Source: Rhytidiadelphus loreus
Taxonomy: Eukaryota; Streptophyta; Bryopsida; Hypnales; Hylocomiaceae
NCBI GenBank assembly: GCA_947034895.1
Contig: OX344763.1
Location: forward strand, 75,845,093-75,909,092
Direction of reading: 5' to 3'
DNA length: 64,000 nt
Position numbers and translations under genes: made by a program. The notes under the pieces are model-generated. The model was not told the origin of the DNA and did no database searches. It worked only from the letters and a program-made list of their open reading frames with translations. Below are positions 1 to 11,765 of the stretch, one piece after another (within the stretch, counting starts at the first letter, position 1; the number at the start of each line of letters is the position of its first letter).

Positions 1-985
1 TCCCAAATTCATCAAGGCCGTCTAGTTCCAAAGTTCGTCTACACGAACCAACTTCGTTGATAGGTACACGATTGGCTGGTATGGTGTCATAGCGTGTGAC
101 TAGAAATACAAATTCATTGCGGCCACCTGTACCAGGGTTGCTATTGTGCGAGCCTAGGAACGGGAGCCTGTGAGCCTGTGAGCCCGCGAGCAGGAAATTT
201 TTGTGATGAAAAAATTTGTGTCAGAATTTGTATTTGATCAAAAAATCTGTGACGAACCCATGACCGTGGACTTTGGGACAACTGAAGTTCTATGACCGTG
301 GATTTAGAAAACATTTGAGGGACGACAAATTTAGGATCATTTGTGCACATTTAGAAGCACTTCCATTTTTGTTTGAGAACATGTCTAATATAAACTGGCT
401 ATTAGCGTGTTCAGGGATTTAACTAGTGTTGTAGGAATAGGAAGGTAAAGAAATGACCCCAAGATGTACGCACTCCTTTCCGTACTACTATTGATAATTT
501 ACCATTGCAGTTCTTTTTTAATTCTTTTATATTTTTATTTTTATCGTTCCACTACTTAGTACTTTGCAAAACCATGAAAACAGCTGGGAAATAGCTATGA
601 CAATTAATTGTGACAATTAGTTCCCAACTGCACCTTCACGGTGCTTGATGAAGCACATGATGAAAGTTATATGGGAGCTCATGCTTTCACATCCAATCCT
701 TATGGGATATTTGAACATCATCTTCCTACACCCATCCTATGCATTGTATATTGCATTAATTGTACCTCGTTTTCTCCAATTCTTTAAGGTGTAAGGATTC
801 ATTCTCCACATTTGTCCACTAATTAGTCTGTATCTTGGGAGATATTTTTTCATTACATTTTTTTTATGTAAGAGAAATATCAAACATCAAACACATTGCA
901 CCGAACTTGTAGCCATAAAACACACAAATCAAATCAACATAAAAATGAATACACATAGTTCAACTTATAAGATGTGTCAATCTCA
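1..985. other. AT-rich sequence, no gene seen
   Basis: No coding sequence is supported here. The first 34 bases nearly repeat bases 2770-2798 (a stretch reading ttcatcaaggccgt). At the second position this stretch belongs to an exon of the methyltransferase-like pseudogene, so the left edge may hold the start of another fragment of the same family. Confidence 0.5.
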
Positions 986-990
986 TGAGT

Positions 991-2790
991 CTACGTCGCT
1001 GTGGACTCTATCATAGAAACCTCACCCAAAGATGACTCTGGAGTCTCTTCTCCCGCAGAAGCTGAAACATCTAAAAAATGAACCACATTTGTAGCATATT
1101 TGGGTAAGCGAGGTTTTGGTTCTCTACAACCATTTCGTTCATACTGTGATGCCATCTTCTCGGCATACACTGGAAGATCATAAGACTTTTCCGGACTCAA
1201 AATGAGTCTTCGTATCTTCTTCATACGATGTCCGTCCGTCACTCGTTCGTTCCTTCAAATACAAAGATCTCAATGTTAAATCCTTGGAATTCATGAAATG
1301 CAAGACATATTGAATACAAAAACACACAAGTCAGTATTGAATACAAAACTTACTTACTAGGTCTAATGTTGCGTGTAAACACCATTGGCTCCACATGCAC
1401 AGAATCTAAATCAAGAGCGGCAAAAACTTCTTCTGGAGCTTGTGTCACCCCTTTCATTTGAGTGGCTTTCTTCATCGGCAGGAGAATCCCATTGAAGATA
1501 TTCTCGTCCTTCTCCAAAGCCACGATATGCCGCCCTGTGCCACGACATGCAGTAATCGATGCTCCTGCAAGAGAAGCATGTGACGATTATAACTTCAATA
1601 TGTGAAGGTAATATGCGAGGTACATGGGAAGGTTGTTCACGAATAAACATTTCACATCAAAACTATCATTTGAAAGCATTAGCTAACCTGTAGCTGTGGT
1701 GCAGTCGAGAACCACATCTTCTTTGTCGGTGCACCCTTCAATGAAGAATTGTAGAAATCTTGCATCTTTCTCTTGCGGTCCGCGCCAAGGCATTTTGGAC
1801 TCTTTCTCGACCAACATTGTCTCCTCTGTGATATAATTGATGACCATGTCTTTCTTCTATAGATTTCACTTTGCTTTTGTCATGGCCCTCGTCTACCTAA
1901 ACTTGAAATTTGTGGGCCCTTTCTCACCTATGTCCTTCACGAGAAGGGTAACTCCAAACTTCACAGTCTACAAAAATGAAAACAAAATGTTAAGTACAGA
2001 AAGGAATGCTTCCAAAACAATTGACATTAACATTGTAAATTTAGACAAACTTACCGTTTGTCCAGGATTAATACCTGATGCTAGGTCCAATTGGTTGAAT
2101 GCCAACCACTCCTTCTTCATCACCAATTTCTTGAAAACATTCCGTAATCCTGCAAACATATAGTGCAACTGAAGGCTGTACGAGTGAAATACAAGAATAC
2201 AACCATTGTCTTGTAAGTTTTCCTCGGCAAAGTGAAATGCATTTTGCATTTCCGCACAGGTTGGGTCCAAGTTCCATGGCGGAACGCGCTTATCGGAGAT
2301 GAGTGGCACGGGGAGGTTCTCTTGGCAGTCAAAAATAATGAGATCCACCAAAGGCTATCGGCTGACCCTACCGTCAAATGACCGGGCTTTTCCTGCATTC
2401 ATCTACAATCAAGTGATTGTTCATGTTATTAGAAAACTCAAACTATAACAACTTGCTTCCAAATAAAATTTGAAGTTATAAATTGAACTTGAAGTTTAGG
2501 ATTACTTTTTCAATGAAGTCCATGACTTCAGTATAGCAATTCGGTGCTGCATTCCCCAAATTGTCCATGATGTCAACAATTGACATGTTCAAAATCAACT
2601 CTTTCGATTTCACATCATCATCGTCTAGTACCACAACCTGTGTACCTTGCATCACCATCTCCTCCGTCCACTCTGCAAGAACGGCCTTCCTCTTCATCCC
2701 GCTCTGAGTTCCCTCCACCAACTGTAGTACAATGTCAAATGCCAATATTGGAGAATCTACAAATCCAAAGTTCATCAAGGCCGTCCAGTT
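991..2790 (-). pseudogene. beta-class DNA methyltransferase-like gene, broken C-terminal half
   Basis: I read five minus-strand exon-like segments: about 2790-2507, 2399-2055, 1967-1688, 1564-1358 and 1242-991. Several junctions look like real splice sites, for example ACG|GTAAGT at 2055/2054 and CTTGCAG|GAGC before 1564. The 2399-2055 segment has a DLIIFD strand followed by a NGCILVF strand, in the place of motif IV of N4/N6 methyltransferases. The next two segments give a basic-helix/FI-GCTDK stretch, then VVLDCTTATG-ASITACRGTG and HIVALEKD, which fits motifs X, I and the following strand. The order IV then X-I is that of the beta class. No DPPY tetrad is visible. The reading frame is interrupted by a TAG just before DLIIFD and by TAG, TGA and TAG between about 1890 and 1840. 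It is homologous to the intact gene at 31.7-35.9 kb. It is non-functional as it stands. Confidence 0.6.
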
Positions 2791-3179
2791 CCAAAGTTAA
2801 TTTGACTTTTTTAAGGTAATTTTGGATTAACCTAGGTTGATTTTGCAAATATCTCTTGTAAAATCGAAGATTGGATTTGCTCAAGATACTTGTCTTGCGT
2901 AAGAAGCCATCTTTTGGACTAAAGAAAGATAATTTAGAACTAACCTTAGATTAATTTGCAAAATATCTCGATTAATTAGGTAGTTTTTCAAAATATCTTT
3001 GGAAAAATCTAATATTTGATTTGGGAAAAGATTCTAAGGCCATTTAGAGCCTAGAAGGAACTTACTTGAGGACCTTCCTTCTCATTAAACAAAAATTATT
3101 TAGAAAACGCGTTAGGTTAGTTTAGCAAAATATCTAGATTGAAAGTAAGAAAATAATTACAAACAACTAACCGGAGGGG

Positions 3180-3215
3180 GGCCAAGAGTGAGTATATAAG
3201 GCCTTTCCTCGAGGT
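3180..3215 (+). promoter_or_regulatory. TATA-like promoter candidate
   Basis: The string GAGTATATAAGGCC at about 3190-3203 is a good match to a plant TATA box and is followed by a pyrimidine-rich stretch about 30 bp downstream. It could drive the possible small exon at 5358 or belong to an unrecognised retroelement. Nothing else supports it. Confidence 0.3.
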
Positions 3216-3888
3216 TGTTCGTGGCCCTCATTCTCTTGTTTCATTCTGATTGTTGCTCTTATCATGCTACCGACACTTGTCGGAGCACTTTTTAAGCCAA
3301 ATTTTGGCTATTTCTTTCTATTCTCTTGTACTTTGAAGGTCCAAAGGGCCCTTTCAAAGCTTTGTTTTCTTTTTTTGTTTGAATTTGGAGGCTTCAAGTC
3401 CCAAAACTTTGCTTTTAAAGAGTTTAGGAGGAGGAAAATCCCCTAACTCCATTGTTGTTTGAGTTAACTAACTTCTTTCTTGAATTTGGAGGCTATAAGC
3501 CCCAAAACTTTGATATTTTGAGAGTTGTGGGAGTAGTTCCCAAACTCTATTTGTTTTTCATGTTCTTTTGGATACTAATCAACTATTTGTGCGAATTGAT
3601 AACAGTTTGTGAACTTAAAACTTTAAAGTAGCAAGGCTAGACTCTGCCAAAAGGTTTTGAGCATCACCACGTGCCAAAACTCGTTGTATAACGGGTGTTT
3701 GGTTTAACGAATTGCTAATGTTCGATTAAACACTGCCATGTGTACCTCATTTAGTGATTAAACTTCGAACTTTGTTTGAGATTTTGGAAATTAGTTTTTA
3801 ATGTTCAGTTAAACACTGTCATGTGCACTTCTTTTTAAAATTAAGTCTTCAAAATACTAGTTTGGTCCTCGGATACCATTTATTCCTG

Positions 3889-4165
3889 AGGTTGCTCCCG
3901 CACGGCGGAGCTTTGACTTTGGAAACCTGGAAACGGGTACTTGAAACTTTAGTTTATCAGTTATTTCTTGAGATTGCTCCCACACAGCGGAGCTTTGACT
4001 TTGAAACCTGGAAACGGGTATTTTAAAATCTCTAATTCCTTGATTTTTTCGTGGCCTGGGGTTGCCCCCGCACAGCAAAGCTTTGATCTTCTAGGGTAAA
4101 AATTTGCCTTTAAAGAACCAGTGAAACTTAAGGTTGCCCCGCATGGTGGAACTTTGACTTTCAAA
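3889..4165 (+). repeat. degenerate tandem repeat, four units of about 72-89 bp
   Basis: Units begin near 3889, 3969, 4058 and 4130. Each carries a version of GTTGCTCCCGCACGGCGGAG followed by CTTTGACTTT. The first two also share CCTGGAAACGGGTA. Just upstream (3718 and 3800) a shorter phrase, TTAAACACTGCCATGTG, is also duplicated. Confidence 0.8.
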
Positions 4166-5357
4166 ATAGACCTTAAATTCCTTGAGAGTTGTTACACCTA
4201 GTAATAGTCATTACATGGAGTGGCTGTGAGAGAATTTAAACCAAATTGCTAAAAATTGTTTATGATCTAATTGAACATTAGTTAGTATTAAAGATTACTA
4301 TACTAAGTCTTTTTAGCCTTTTAGTTAGCATAGAGGTTGTTGTTTTTAGAGTTTTATATTATTTTAATGTTGGAATAGCCCATAGATTTTGTAGGAGAAA
4401 TTGGGTTCAATTTATAAACCATCTGTTCAAGATCAGCCCCCAGCTATCCATATAGCCAGCCGGGCCATACAGCCAGCTGGGCCTTACAGCCAGTCGAGCA
4501 TTATCAGGGCAAGGTCTCACAGGGGCCAAGTTCTCGCAGGGTCTAGAGTTGCCGCTGGGAGGTCAGTCGCAGTTGGGGGGGTCAGTCGCAGTTGGAAGGT
4601 TGTCACACGAGTGGAAGGGTGAGACTGGGACTCGCTAGTTTGAGAAGAGGGAGAAGTTCTAGTTCGGCCAAATCAAGAAACTTTGGTTTCAATATTCACG
4701 TTCAAAAGTTGGGATCACACCCATACACTAAAGGTTAGGCCATTGTTCGCCACACCACCACAAATCTTTTTGAATTTTGAAATTAAGACTTTAAAAACAA
4801 TCTCAGAAACTCTCATTCTCCATAGACATCTCTCAAACCAAGAACACCACCACCAACAAGAGAATTTAGAAGCAATAAGGCTAGAAGAAGAAGAAGAAGA
4901 ATACATCAAAGGCTCACAAGGTAAGAATCTAACTATTCATCTAAAATTTGGAATAATATCTTCTTCCCTTTACTATTCATTTATCATTGTTTATTGCTTT
5001 TATTCCATTTGCTATTCCTTTAGTTGTTTGGTAGTTATTAATTAGGATTCCAATTGTATTAGTTGGCAAAATTGTTGTTTAGTGTTTTGTTTTATTAGGC
5101 CCAATAAGCCAAATAGATAAAAACAAAAAAAATTAATATCTTTGGAATATTAAACTAAAAACTATTAAACAATTGACAAAAGAATAATATCACTATTCAT
5201 TGAAATTAGAGAATTCAAATGAATTAACTAATTTATAAAGAAAAACCTTAAAACAAAATTATCATTTTTAAACTAACAAAATTGGACTTTTTAGATAGGT
5301 TTTTAGAACAACAATTAATCAAAATCTCACTAAAACTTTGCAAATTCATGAAAGACA

Positions 5358-5429
5358 ATGGAGGACTTTGAAGAGACAATTATGATGGTATTTTGCAACG
5401 ACGGATCCACCGACATCTTCGATACTGAG
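5358..5429 (+). CDS. possible short first coding exon of an unidentified gene
   Basis: An ATG at 5358 opens 24 acidic codons (MEDFEETIMMV...) that end at GAG|GTATGA, a plausible donor. Upstream, 4800-4920 looks like a 5' leader with CAC/AAG runs and ends at ACAAG|GTAAGA, another donor. No following exon could be found in 5430-7040, so this may be chance. No family is recognised. Confidence 0.2.
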
Positions 5430-7040
5430 GTATGATTTCTAACTTTGTTTTTCTTTAAATTTGCTTTTCGTTTAAATCACAATTAACATTTACAATCTCA
5501 ATTGATACATGAAAGTTTGAACATTGCTAAAATCTTTAAAAAACACTAATTGTGGAAGTAATAAATAGAGGAATTTTGAATTAATTTGGAAAGTAAATGA
5601 TAATCCAAAAGAATCTCAAAAGGAATCTAATTTAATTTAGAAATTTAGGAAATATTAGAATAATTGGGAAAAGTTAAAACCTAATTAATCCCCTTGTTCT
5701 CTTTAAAATTATTAAAGGAACGAATTCCATCCAACTAAGGGGAATTTTCATCCGTTCATAAATTTTCACCTAGACGTCCTAAATTCTTACTTTTTACCTT
5801 GGTAGAAAGGTAATTTATCACTTTCTTCATAAAAATCATAAAAAAACCCAAAAACTACTAATTTTAGAATTATAACTTAAGAATAGGATTAATAAAAGAA
5901 CAATTAGGAATATTTTTAAAGAATAACTAAGGAATTTTTTGAGACTAGAATCATTCAAGGAATATTTTAAAGATTCTAAAACCAACTTTTACTTAAAATT
6001 ACTTTGATTTAAAAGAGTTAAGTGGGGATGAAGTTTGATCCAAATTTAGATGAAAAGTCTAAAAATAGGTCAAAACTAGGTTTACTCTCAAGAATCCATT
6101 AGTTAAACTAATTAATAACTTAACCCTAAAATTTAGATTTATTTAGAATTTATTTGCTATTTTTAGTTAACAGATGAAGTTTTTAGGATAGAATTAGAGG
6201 CGAATTTCATCCATCAATATCTTTTAGTAGGAACATCAGAATTGAACTTGCCTTACCATTTCGAAAAGGGCAAAGTGCATTCTTCACTTTAACCTAAATA
6301 GATTTTTATATTAGATTAGATTTTACTTACTCATCAAGGTCTTGAACCTTTTAACATTTAGATTGTTTGAATCAATTAGAATTAGATTATCACCATAACA
6401 AACAAGGTGTCCATTGCTTGGAAGGCCAAAGAACACTACGTTTACATTTCACCCATACAATTTACTAACTTATGCCACTAGAACTTGTGTGCAATTTTCT
6501 GACTTAAGGGTGGAGTTAGAAACACTCACAACCAGCAAAAAATATTAAAATATTATGCTTATTTTCAATAAAAAGATAAATTTGTTTTGATAGTCAAATT
6601 TGACTTCAAGGTCTTCTTTGTGGTTGTTTACTTGTTTTGAGTGTGAAAAATAAAATAACCACTTGAAATTTTTTCACACTAATCTCCATTGCTATTTGAA
6701 CCTCTTGTAAAAATTTCTAATCTTTTGAATTGTTTTTTCTATTTTTACTTATTTATATTCAATTGGTACAACAACAATCATGACAATTACAATTTTTCAC
6801 AAAACAAATTGAAATTTCTTGTAGTGATATACAATTCAGAGTTTTAAGTTTAGAGTTTTAATTATAAGATTTTTGTTTAAACACAATTTAAATGATAAAG
6901 TTAGGTTAGACAAGAAGTTACACTCAATGTTTAGGTAAAATACGTTTATATAAACCAAAATGAGTACAAAATGGATTGAGGCCACAAAGTGTGCTACATT
7001 GCTACGGATGTCCTCAAGCCTATACTATAATAACTGCATG
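5430..7040. other. AT-rich sequence, no gene seen
   Basis: Very AT-rich with frequent stops in all frames. No repeats, RNA genes or exons could be supported. Confidence 0.5.
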
Positions 7041-7042
7041 TG

Positions 7043-8748
7043 CTAAGTAAACACTAATTTTGCAACTATATGGTAATACACTATTATCTTATCTTTATTG
7101 CGCGCCTGCTCTTCTTGAAGGTTTTGTTCTTTGCAAGCCTCGCGGTAGCAATCCACGGGTGGTGTCCAAAATGTTGGAGCACCACTTAGTCGTTGCACGA
7201 CATATGTCACCGAGCGTCGTTGTAGTGGCTCCACCTTGCACAATTCACCCAACATGGTTTAAAACGTACCAAATGCCGTATGGTCCGGAATCATCTCTAC
7301 ATTTCCGCGATCTTTTTTCCATACCTTCATAGTCAATTTCCCTATGGAGTATCCATCCGTGTGTATACTAACACAAGGTGGCTTAACCCTACGAGTAGGA
7401 GATGATGAAGTTCATGTCTCTCTAGTCAAGTACATCAACTTAGGAGCCACCCACCAACGTTGCGCTCGAGTTGCCTGCAACTTCCTTGGACAATTGAATT
7501 GGTAAAAAGAAGGGGTTTCTTTGTTGATGCGGCTACCCATTCCCCAATCACATAGACCAATTCACACGGTTCTTCCATCATCATTCGGAAAGTGAAGCAT
7601 AATGTTCTCCAATGTGATGTCGTTGTGCAATACAGAGCACTATTGCACTACATCCACAATGCAAATCAACGCCCATGCAAGTTCGGTGTGCTTGCGTCTA
7701 TATGCCATGAGTTGTTTCATGGCTTGCATTGTTTGTGGAGTTGCATCATAAGCCACTCTCCAATTTCATCTGGATCTTGGTTCTTCTCATCAAGGGTAAA
7801 CATGGCGCCGAGAGTACCGCCATTCCACCATTGAGAATAACACTCCATGGTCATGTCATTTATAGCAAAGAATTTGATGACCCTTGGATGCTCGCATGGA
7901 CATACCAATGCCTCGATGGACAACTTCTCCCTCGACTTCTTCAATTCATCTACGTGCAAGGCTGACTTCCTAGCTAATTCTATATTTTCGGAAATATGTT
8001 TTGAATTTTGAACACAAACCTTGCACACCCTCCCGTGCCCCCCTTGTTTTCTATGGCCAGACAAAGGAACCACCACCACTCCTCTTTCAAGGAAAACCAC
8101 TCTTCCTGCAGCCTGTTGACCAAAGGCCAAATTCTGACTTCGTTGAAACCACGAAGTAGAACAAATGTTGTTTGAAGATAGTCCATGCATTGCTTCATGC
8201 CACCAATACACCTTCTTGTGCAACAAATTCAATGCTTGTTGTCTGGACACTACACTCCTTTGAAAGCCTTTTATTTTTTCCGCAACTTGGGCAAGGTTGA
8301 AGACACATGTTTGCACTTGTGACTCCAACCAATGATCGAAGTATTCCTTTGTGCGATCTTCATGCCACTCATCCGCGCTCATTGTTGTCCAAAACATGTG
8401 GTGGAACTTTTGTTTAATGACATCCACTCCCTATAATCCACATGAGACGTATGTTGTGTTCAATTGCAAAATCGAATATTGCTCAAAAAAATCCAACACC
8501 ACTTCATGCAATTTTCTTGGTGCACCCTTGCTTGGCCACTTCTCTGGATTTGTGACCTTGTGCCTCCTTTGTTGTTTTTTCTTTGCCTTTGAAGACTCTC
8601 CACCCCCCACAACAGCTCTAGCCCCTTCTGCAGCTACAGCCACCGAAACACAATCTGGTGATTCCGCATCTAGGTCCATGATTGGTGCATCTCCAACACC
8701 TGTCCACCAATCATCAACCCTTCTCTTCGAGAAATCGCAACTAGCCAT
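7043..8748 (-). pseudogene. protein kinase-like gene, broken
   Basis: The frame starts with an ATG at 8748 (MASCDFSKRR). An N-terminal region of roughly 200 residues precedes a recognisable kinase domain. Visible landmarks, in order: an alpha-C-like helix then HPRVIKFFAI and the WWNGGTLGAMF hinge (about 7880-7800); a catalytic loop HNDITLENIML (7627-7595; HND instead of HRD); CDWG in place of DFG (about 7552-7541); RWWVAPKL as the APE motif; DGYSIGKL as the alpha-F segment; and a terminal VEPLQRRS helix resembling the usual DP..RPS. The frame is broken by TAG at 8430-8428, a frameshift near 7720, TAG at 7642-7640 and TGA at 7564-7562. The conserved order of subdomains makes the kinase call firm. 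The substrate and original function are unknown. It lies outside the giant element. Confidence 0.65.
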
Positions 8749-8974
8749 CGTGACAGTAACAAGTAACAAATAATCAAAATGAAAGGAATTAGGAATTTAG
8801 CTTCCACAAAGTGTAAAACCACCCCCCTTATTCCTCAAACCAGCCTCTACCGAAACATCCGCACTTCCAAGCAAGGACTCCAACCAATCCAAGACAAGAA
8901 AGCACCGTCAGATCATGAAAGATTTTGGCGTAAGTTCATCAAAAACACTCTTATATACCCATTTCACGTCGACG

Positions 8975-9110
8975 GAGAGGCCGTTGAGAGGACGGACATA
9001 GCGTTTAAGGGCGTAGAGGGCGTCTAACTCGCGGACTAACCATCCAGGGGGCTAAGCCGTCCAACCCGTGGCCTAGCCGTCCAGGGGATTGGGAAGGTTG
9101 TCGAGCAGGC
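8975..9110. repeat. CCGTCC/GGACGG-rich block
   Basis: A short GC-rich island with several CCGTCC or GGACGG hexamers, about 230 bp upstream of the kinase pseudogene start. Similar blocks occur at 9.88-10.2, 11.4-11.5, 51.1-51.4 and 56.0-56.3 kb. Confidence 0.5.
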
Positions 9111-9874
9111 TGTTCCTAATAGTGTTGGCCGCGTGTAATTATTTTCTAATTCTTGATTGGAGAATTTTTCATTTATCTTGTTTGGCACTGTAGAACTTGT
9201 CAAGACAGGTGTCTTGGTTCGAAATACTGCATTAATATACACTGGCAGGAAGTTTAGGAGTGCTTACTTAATGTTCACGTTTGTTTCAATTAGAGGACAA
9301 ATAAATACCAATAATGACATTCAAATGCTCAAAACGAGGTTTACTTCTCATTTACAATGGAATTCTATTTAAGGTAAACCAGCCAATGATAGGTAGATTG
9401 CTTGGTTTGCCTTGTTGACATATTTGAAATTTTGAAATGTTTTTTCCATATAAAGGCAAACATGAAAAATTGGTAGAACAATTGAAATTTTATTTTTTTG
9501 ACAAAATATGAATTTGTTATAGATTTTTGAAGTGAACTGGCCAAATGGCTCAAAACAGTCTCTAGACTATCCCATAACCATCAAAAACTATACCCATGGT
9601 GGTCATCAAACCACCCAATGTAGTTACAATATTTCCTAACATGGTTGAAATATTTTCTAACATGGACATGACATAAAGAAACAAAAAAAGTTAGTTCATG
9701 TAATGAATTACACTAGAAAGGGACGAGTTCCTAAAACAGTCTCTAACATCTCCATCACCATCATACAAAACATTGATTTCAGCCATCAACTTACCTAATG
9801 AAGTTTTGCTTACATTAATTAGAAAAAACCTGGCACAGATTGGTGGAAAACTGTAATGGGTCATCTTATAGCAA

Positions 9875-10195
9875 GGTTGTCATACCGGACGGGTCAGAGT
9901 GATCGGATGGACGGGCGAACCGGACGGGACGCTTCGGACACCTTTCATTTTTGAAATTTTCCAACACTGAAATCAGGGCGCGAACGTTTCCGTAAGGGGT
10001 GGGGACGTCAGGGTAGGGCAGTTTTAGTCTATCGGGGCGCGGACAGCAGGGCACGAACGTCACGTCATTCCTACACGTCCCTGCCTCGGCGCGTCGCGTT
10101 CTCGCCCGTCAAATTCGCATCCCTGACAGGCATGTTCGCGTCTCCGCACCAGCCCTGTTGCGTTCCCGGACGGCAGGGCGCGGAGGTTCCACACT
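9875..10195. repeat. GGACGGG-rich island
   Basis: A GC-rich island in AT-rich surroundings with repeated GGACGGG, GGGCGCGGAC and GGGCACGAACGTC phrases. A shorter relative is at about 48,710-48,770 (GGACAGGCGAGAC, GGACGGGCAAACC). No reading frame is conserved. Confidence 0.5.
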
Positions 10196-10842
10196 AGACT
10201 TTGGTATGAATTTAGTCATGGGATTCTTCCTTCCCATAGAGAGAGGAGAACTAATTAATGTAGTCAACCCTTAATTTGAGCATTGAAAATATCTTCAAGT
10301 CAATGGCTACATTAAGAGGTCCAACCACTTTTTGAGTTCAAAGACAACGTATTGAAGCATGTCACTTCCTTCTTGAGGCCGGACTTCAAGTTCTTGCCTT
10401 CATTAAGCACTTGAGAAGTAGGACCCATGTAAAGTTGGAAACCAAAAAAAAATTAGAAAATGAAATTGAACTTCCAAACAAGAAGGACAAAATTTATGTG
10501 AATAAAATCCCAAAGGGTTTGGAGTCCTAATGAAAGTCAAGGTACATATTTGTTTAAATTCGAGTTTAAGGGTTTATATTTTATTCTTCTAAAAGAAAGG
10601 TAAATGTGATTTTGGATTTGAAGTTTACAAATCAAACCATTACCAATGTATACTTCTCAAGCTTTTGGTTTAAGTCTTCATTTATTAAATATGAAGTTAC
10701 AAGGTTTCAGATTTAAATCAAATACAAATTATAATGCTTTAAAATATGCTTGAAGGGTTTTTTTCCAGGAAAAAAAGGCTACAAGGATTTAGATCTTAAA
10801 GACTTTAATAACAAATTCTTGTAATGGGAAAAATAAAAGGGG

Positions 10843-11330
10843 TGGTATTGAAATGAAATACTAGTTAAGTAATTTTTTAATTCAAGGACAATGGTTTATT
10901 TTGCGTATGAAGATAGCAAAGGGGTTTGGGTCTTTGGGAATAAAATGAAGCATTATCCAAATTGTTTACAATTTCAAATATTCAATCATTGGACTCCACC
11001 CTTTAATTTGTGTAATGGGATCCTAGAACTCTAAACTCTAAAGTCTAGGACTTTGGAGGGGTGGATATTGAAATGAAATACTAGTTAAGTGATTTTTTAA
11101 TTCAAGGACAATGGTTTATTTTGTGTATAGGGATAGCAAAGCGGTTTGAGTCTTTGGGAATGAAATGAAGCATTATCCAAATTGTTTATGATTTCAAATA
11201 TTCAATCATTGGACTCCAACCTTTAATTTGTGTAATGGGATCCTAGAACTCTAAACTCTAAAGTCTAGGATTTAGGAGGGGTGGGTATTGAAATGAAATA
11301 CTAGTTAAGTAATTTTTTAATTCATGGTCA
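10843..11330 (+). repeat. 220-bp tandem repeat, about 2.2 units
   Basis: The phrase TATTGAAATGAAATACTAGT recurs at about 10846, 11066 and 11286, and the sequence between is nearly the same each time, including GCATTATCCAAATTGTTTA and CTAAACTCTAAAGTCTAGGA. The third unit stops after about 45 bp. Confidence 0.9.
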
Positions 11331-11439
11331 ACGGTTTATTTAATTATTTTGGGCATGGAATCCTCAAACCTTTGGAGGGAGTTCAAAATTGGCTTGGAGG
11401 GAGTTGAACACTTGCTTTAAAATTGGAATTTTGAGTGGA

Positions 11440-11545
11440 CATCTGTGCTCGGACGTCCACGCCCTGGTAGGATGTCCCCGCCCAAGCATCCACGCCTTGT
11501 CCTAACGTCCACGCCTCTATCCACACGTCCGCGCCCTAACCTTTG
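11440..11545. repeat. GGACGTCC/ACGCC-rich block
   Basis: A dense run of CGTCCACGCC-like phrases, including the palindrome GGACGTCC. It resembles the other CCGTCC islands of the window. No coding function. Confidence 0.5.
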
Positions 11546-11626
11546 GAGGAAAAAATATGCAAGAACTTCCTCCACCAACAATGGAGGGGAGTGAAATTGA
11601 CCTTCAAATTTGAAATTGGCATGGGA

Positions 11627-11765
11627 TTCTTTCTTCCCATGGAGAGAGGAAAAGTGGAAAACCAATTAATGTAGTCAGCCCTTAATTTGAGCTCGGGGAA
11701 TATCTTCAAGTCAATGGTTGTATTAAGAGGTCCAACCACTTTTTGAGTTGAAAGACAATTCATGG
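11627..11765 (+). repeat. direct repeat of 10222-10360
   Basis: About 140 bp shared with 10222-10360, including CAAGTCAATGG and AAGAGGTCCAACCACTTTTT. The two copies flank the 220-bp tandem repeat. They could be the ends of an old element, but no terminal TG..CA or target duplication was found. Confidence 0.7.

Noticed and set aside
3180..4920. Solo LTR or retrotransposon 5' end (TATA box, tandem repeats, leader)
   Set aside because: No paired LTR, primer-binding site, gag or pol trace was found.
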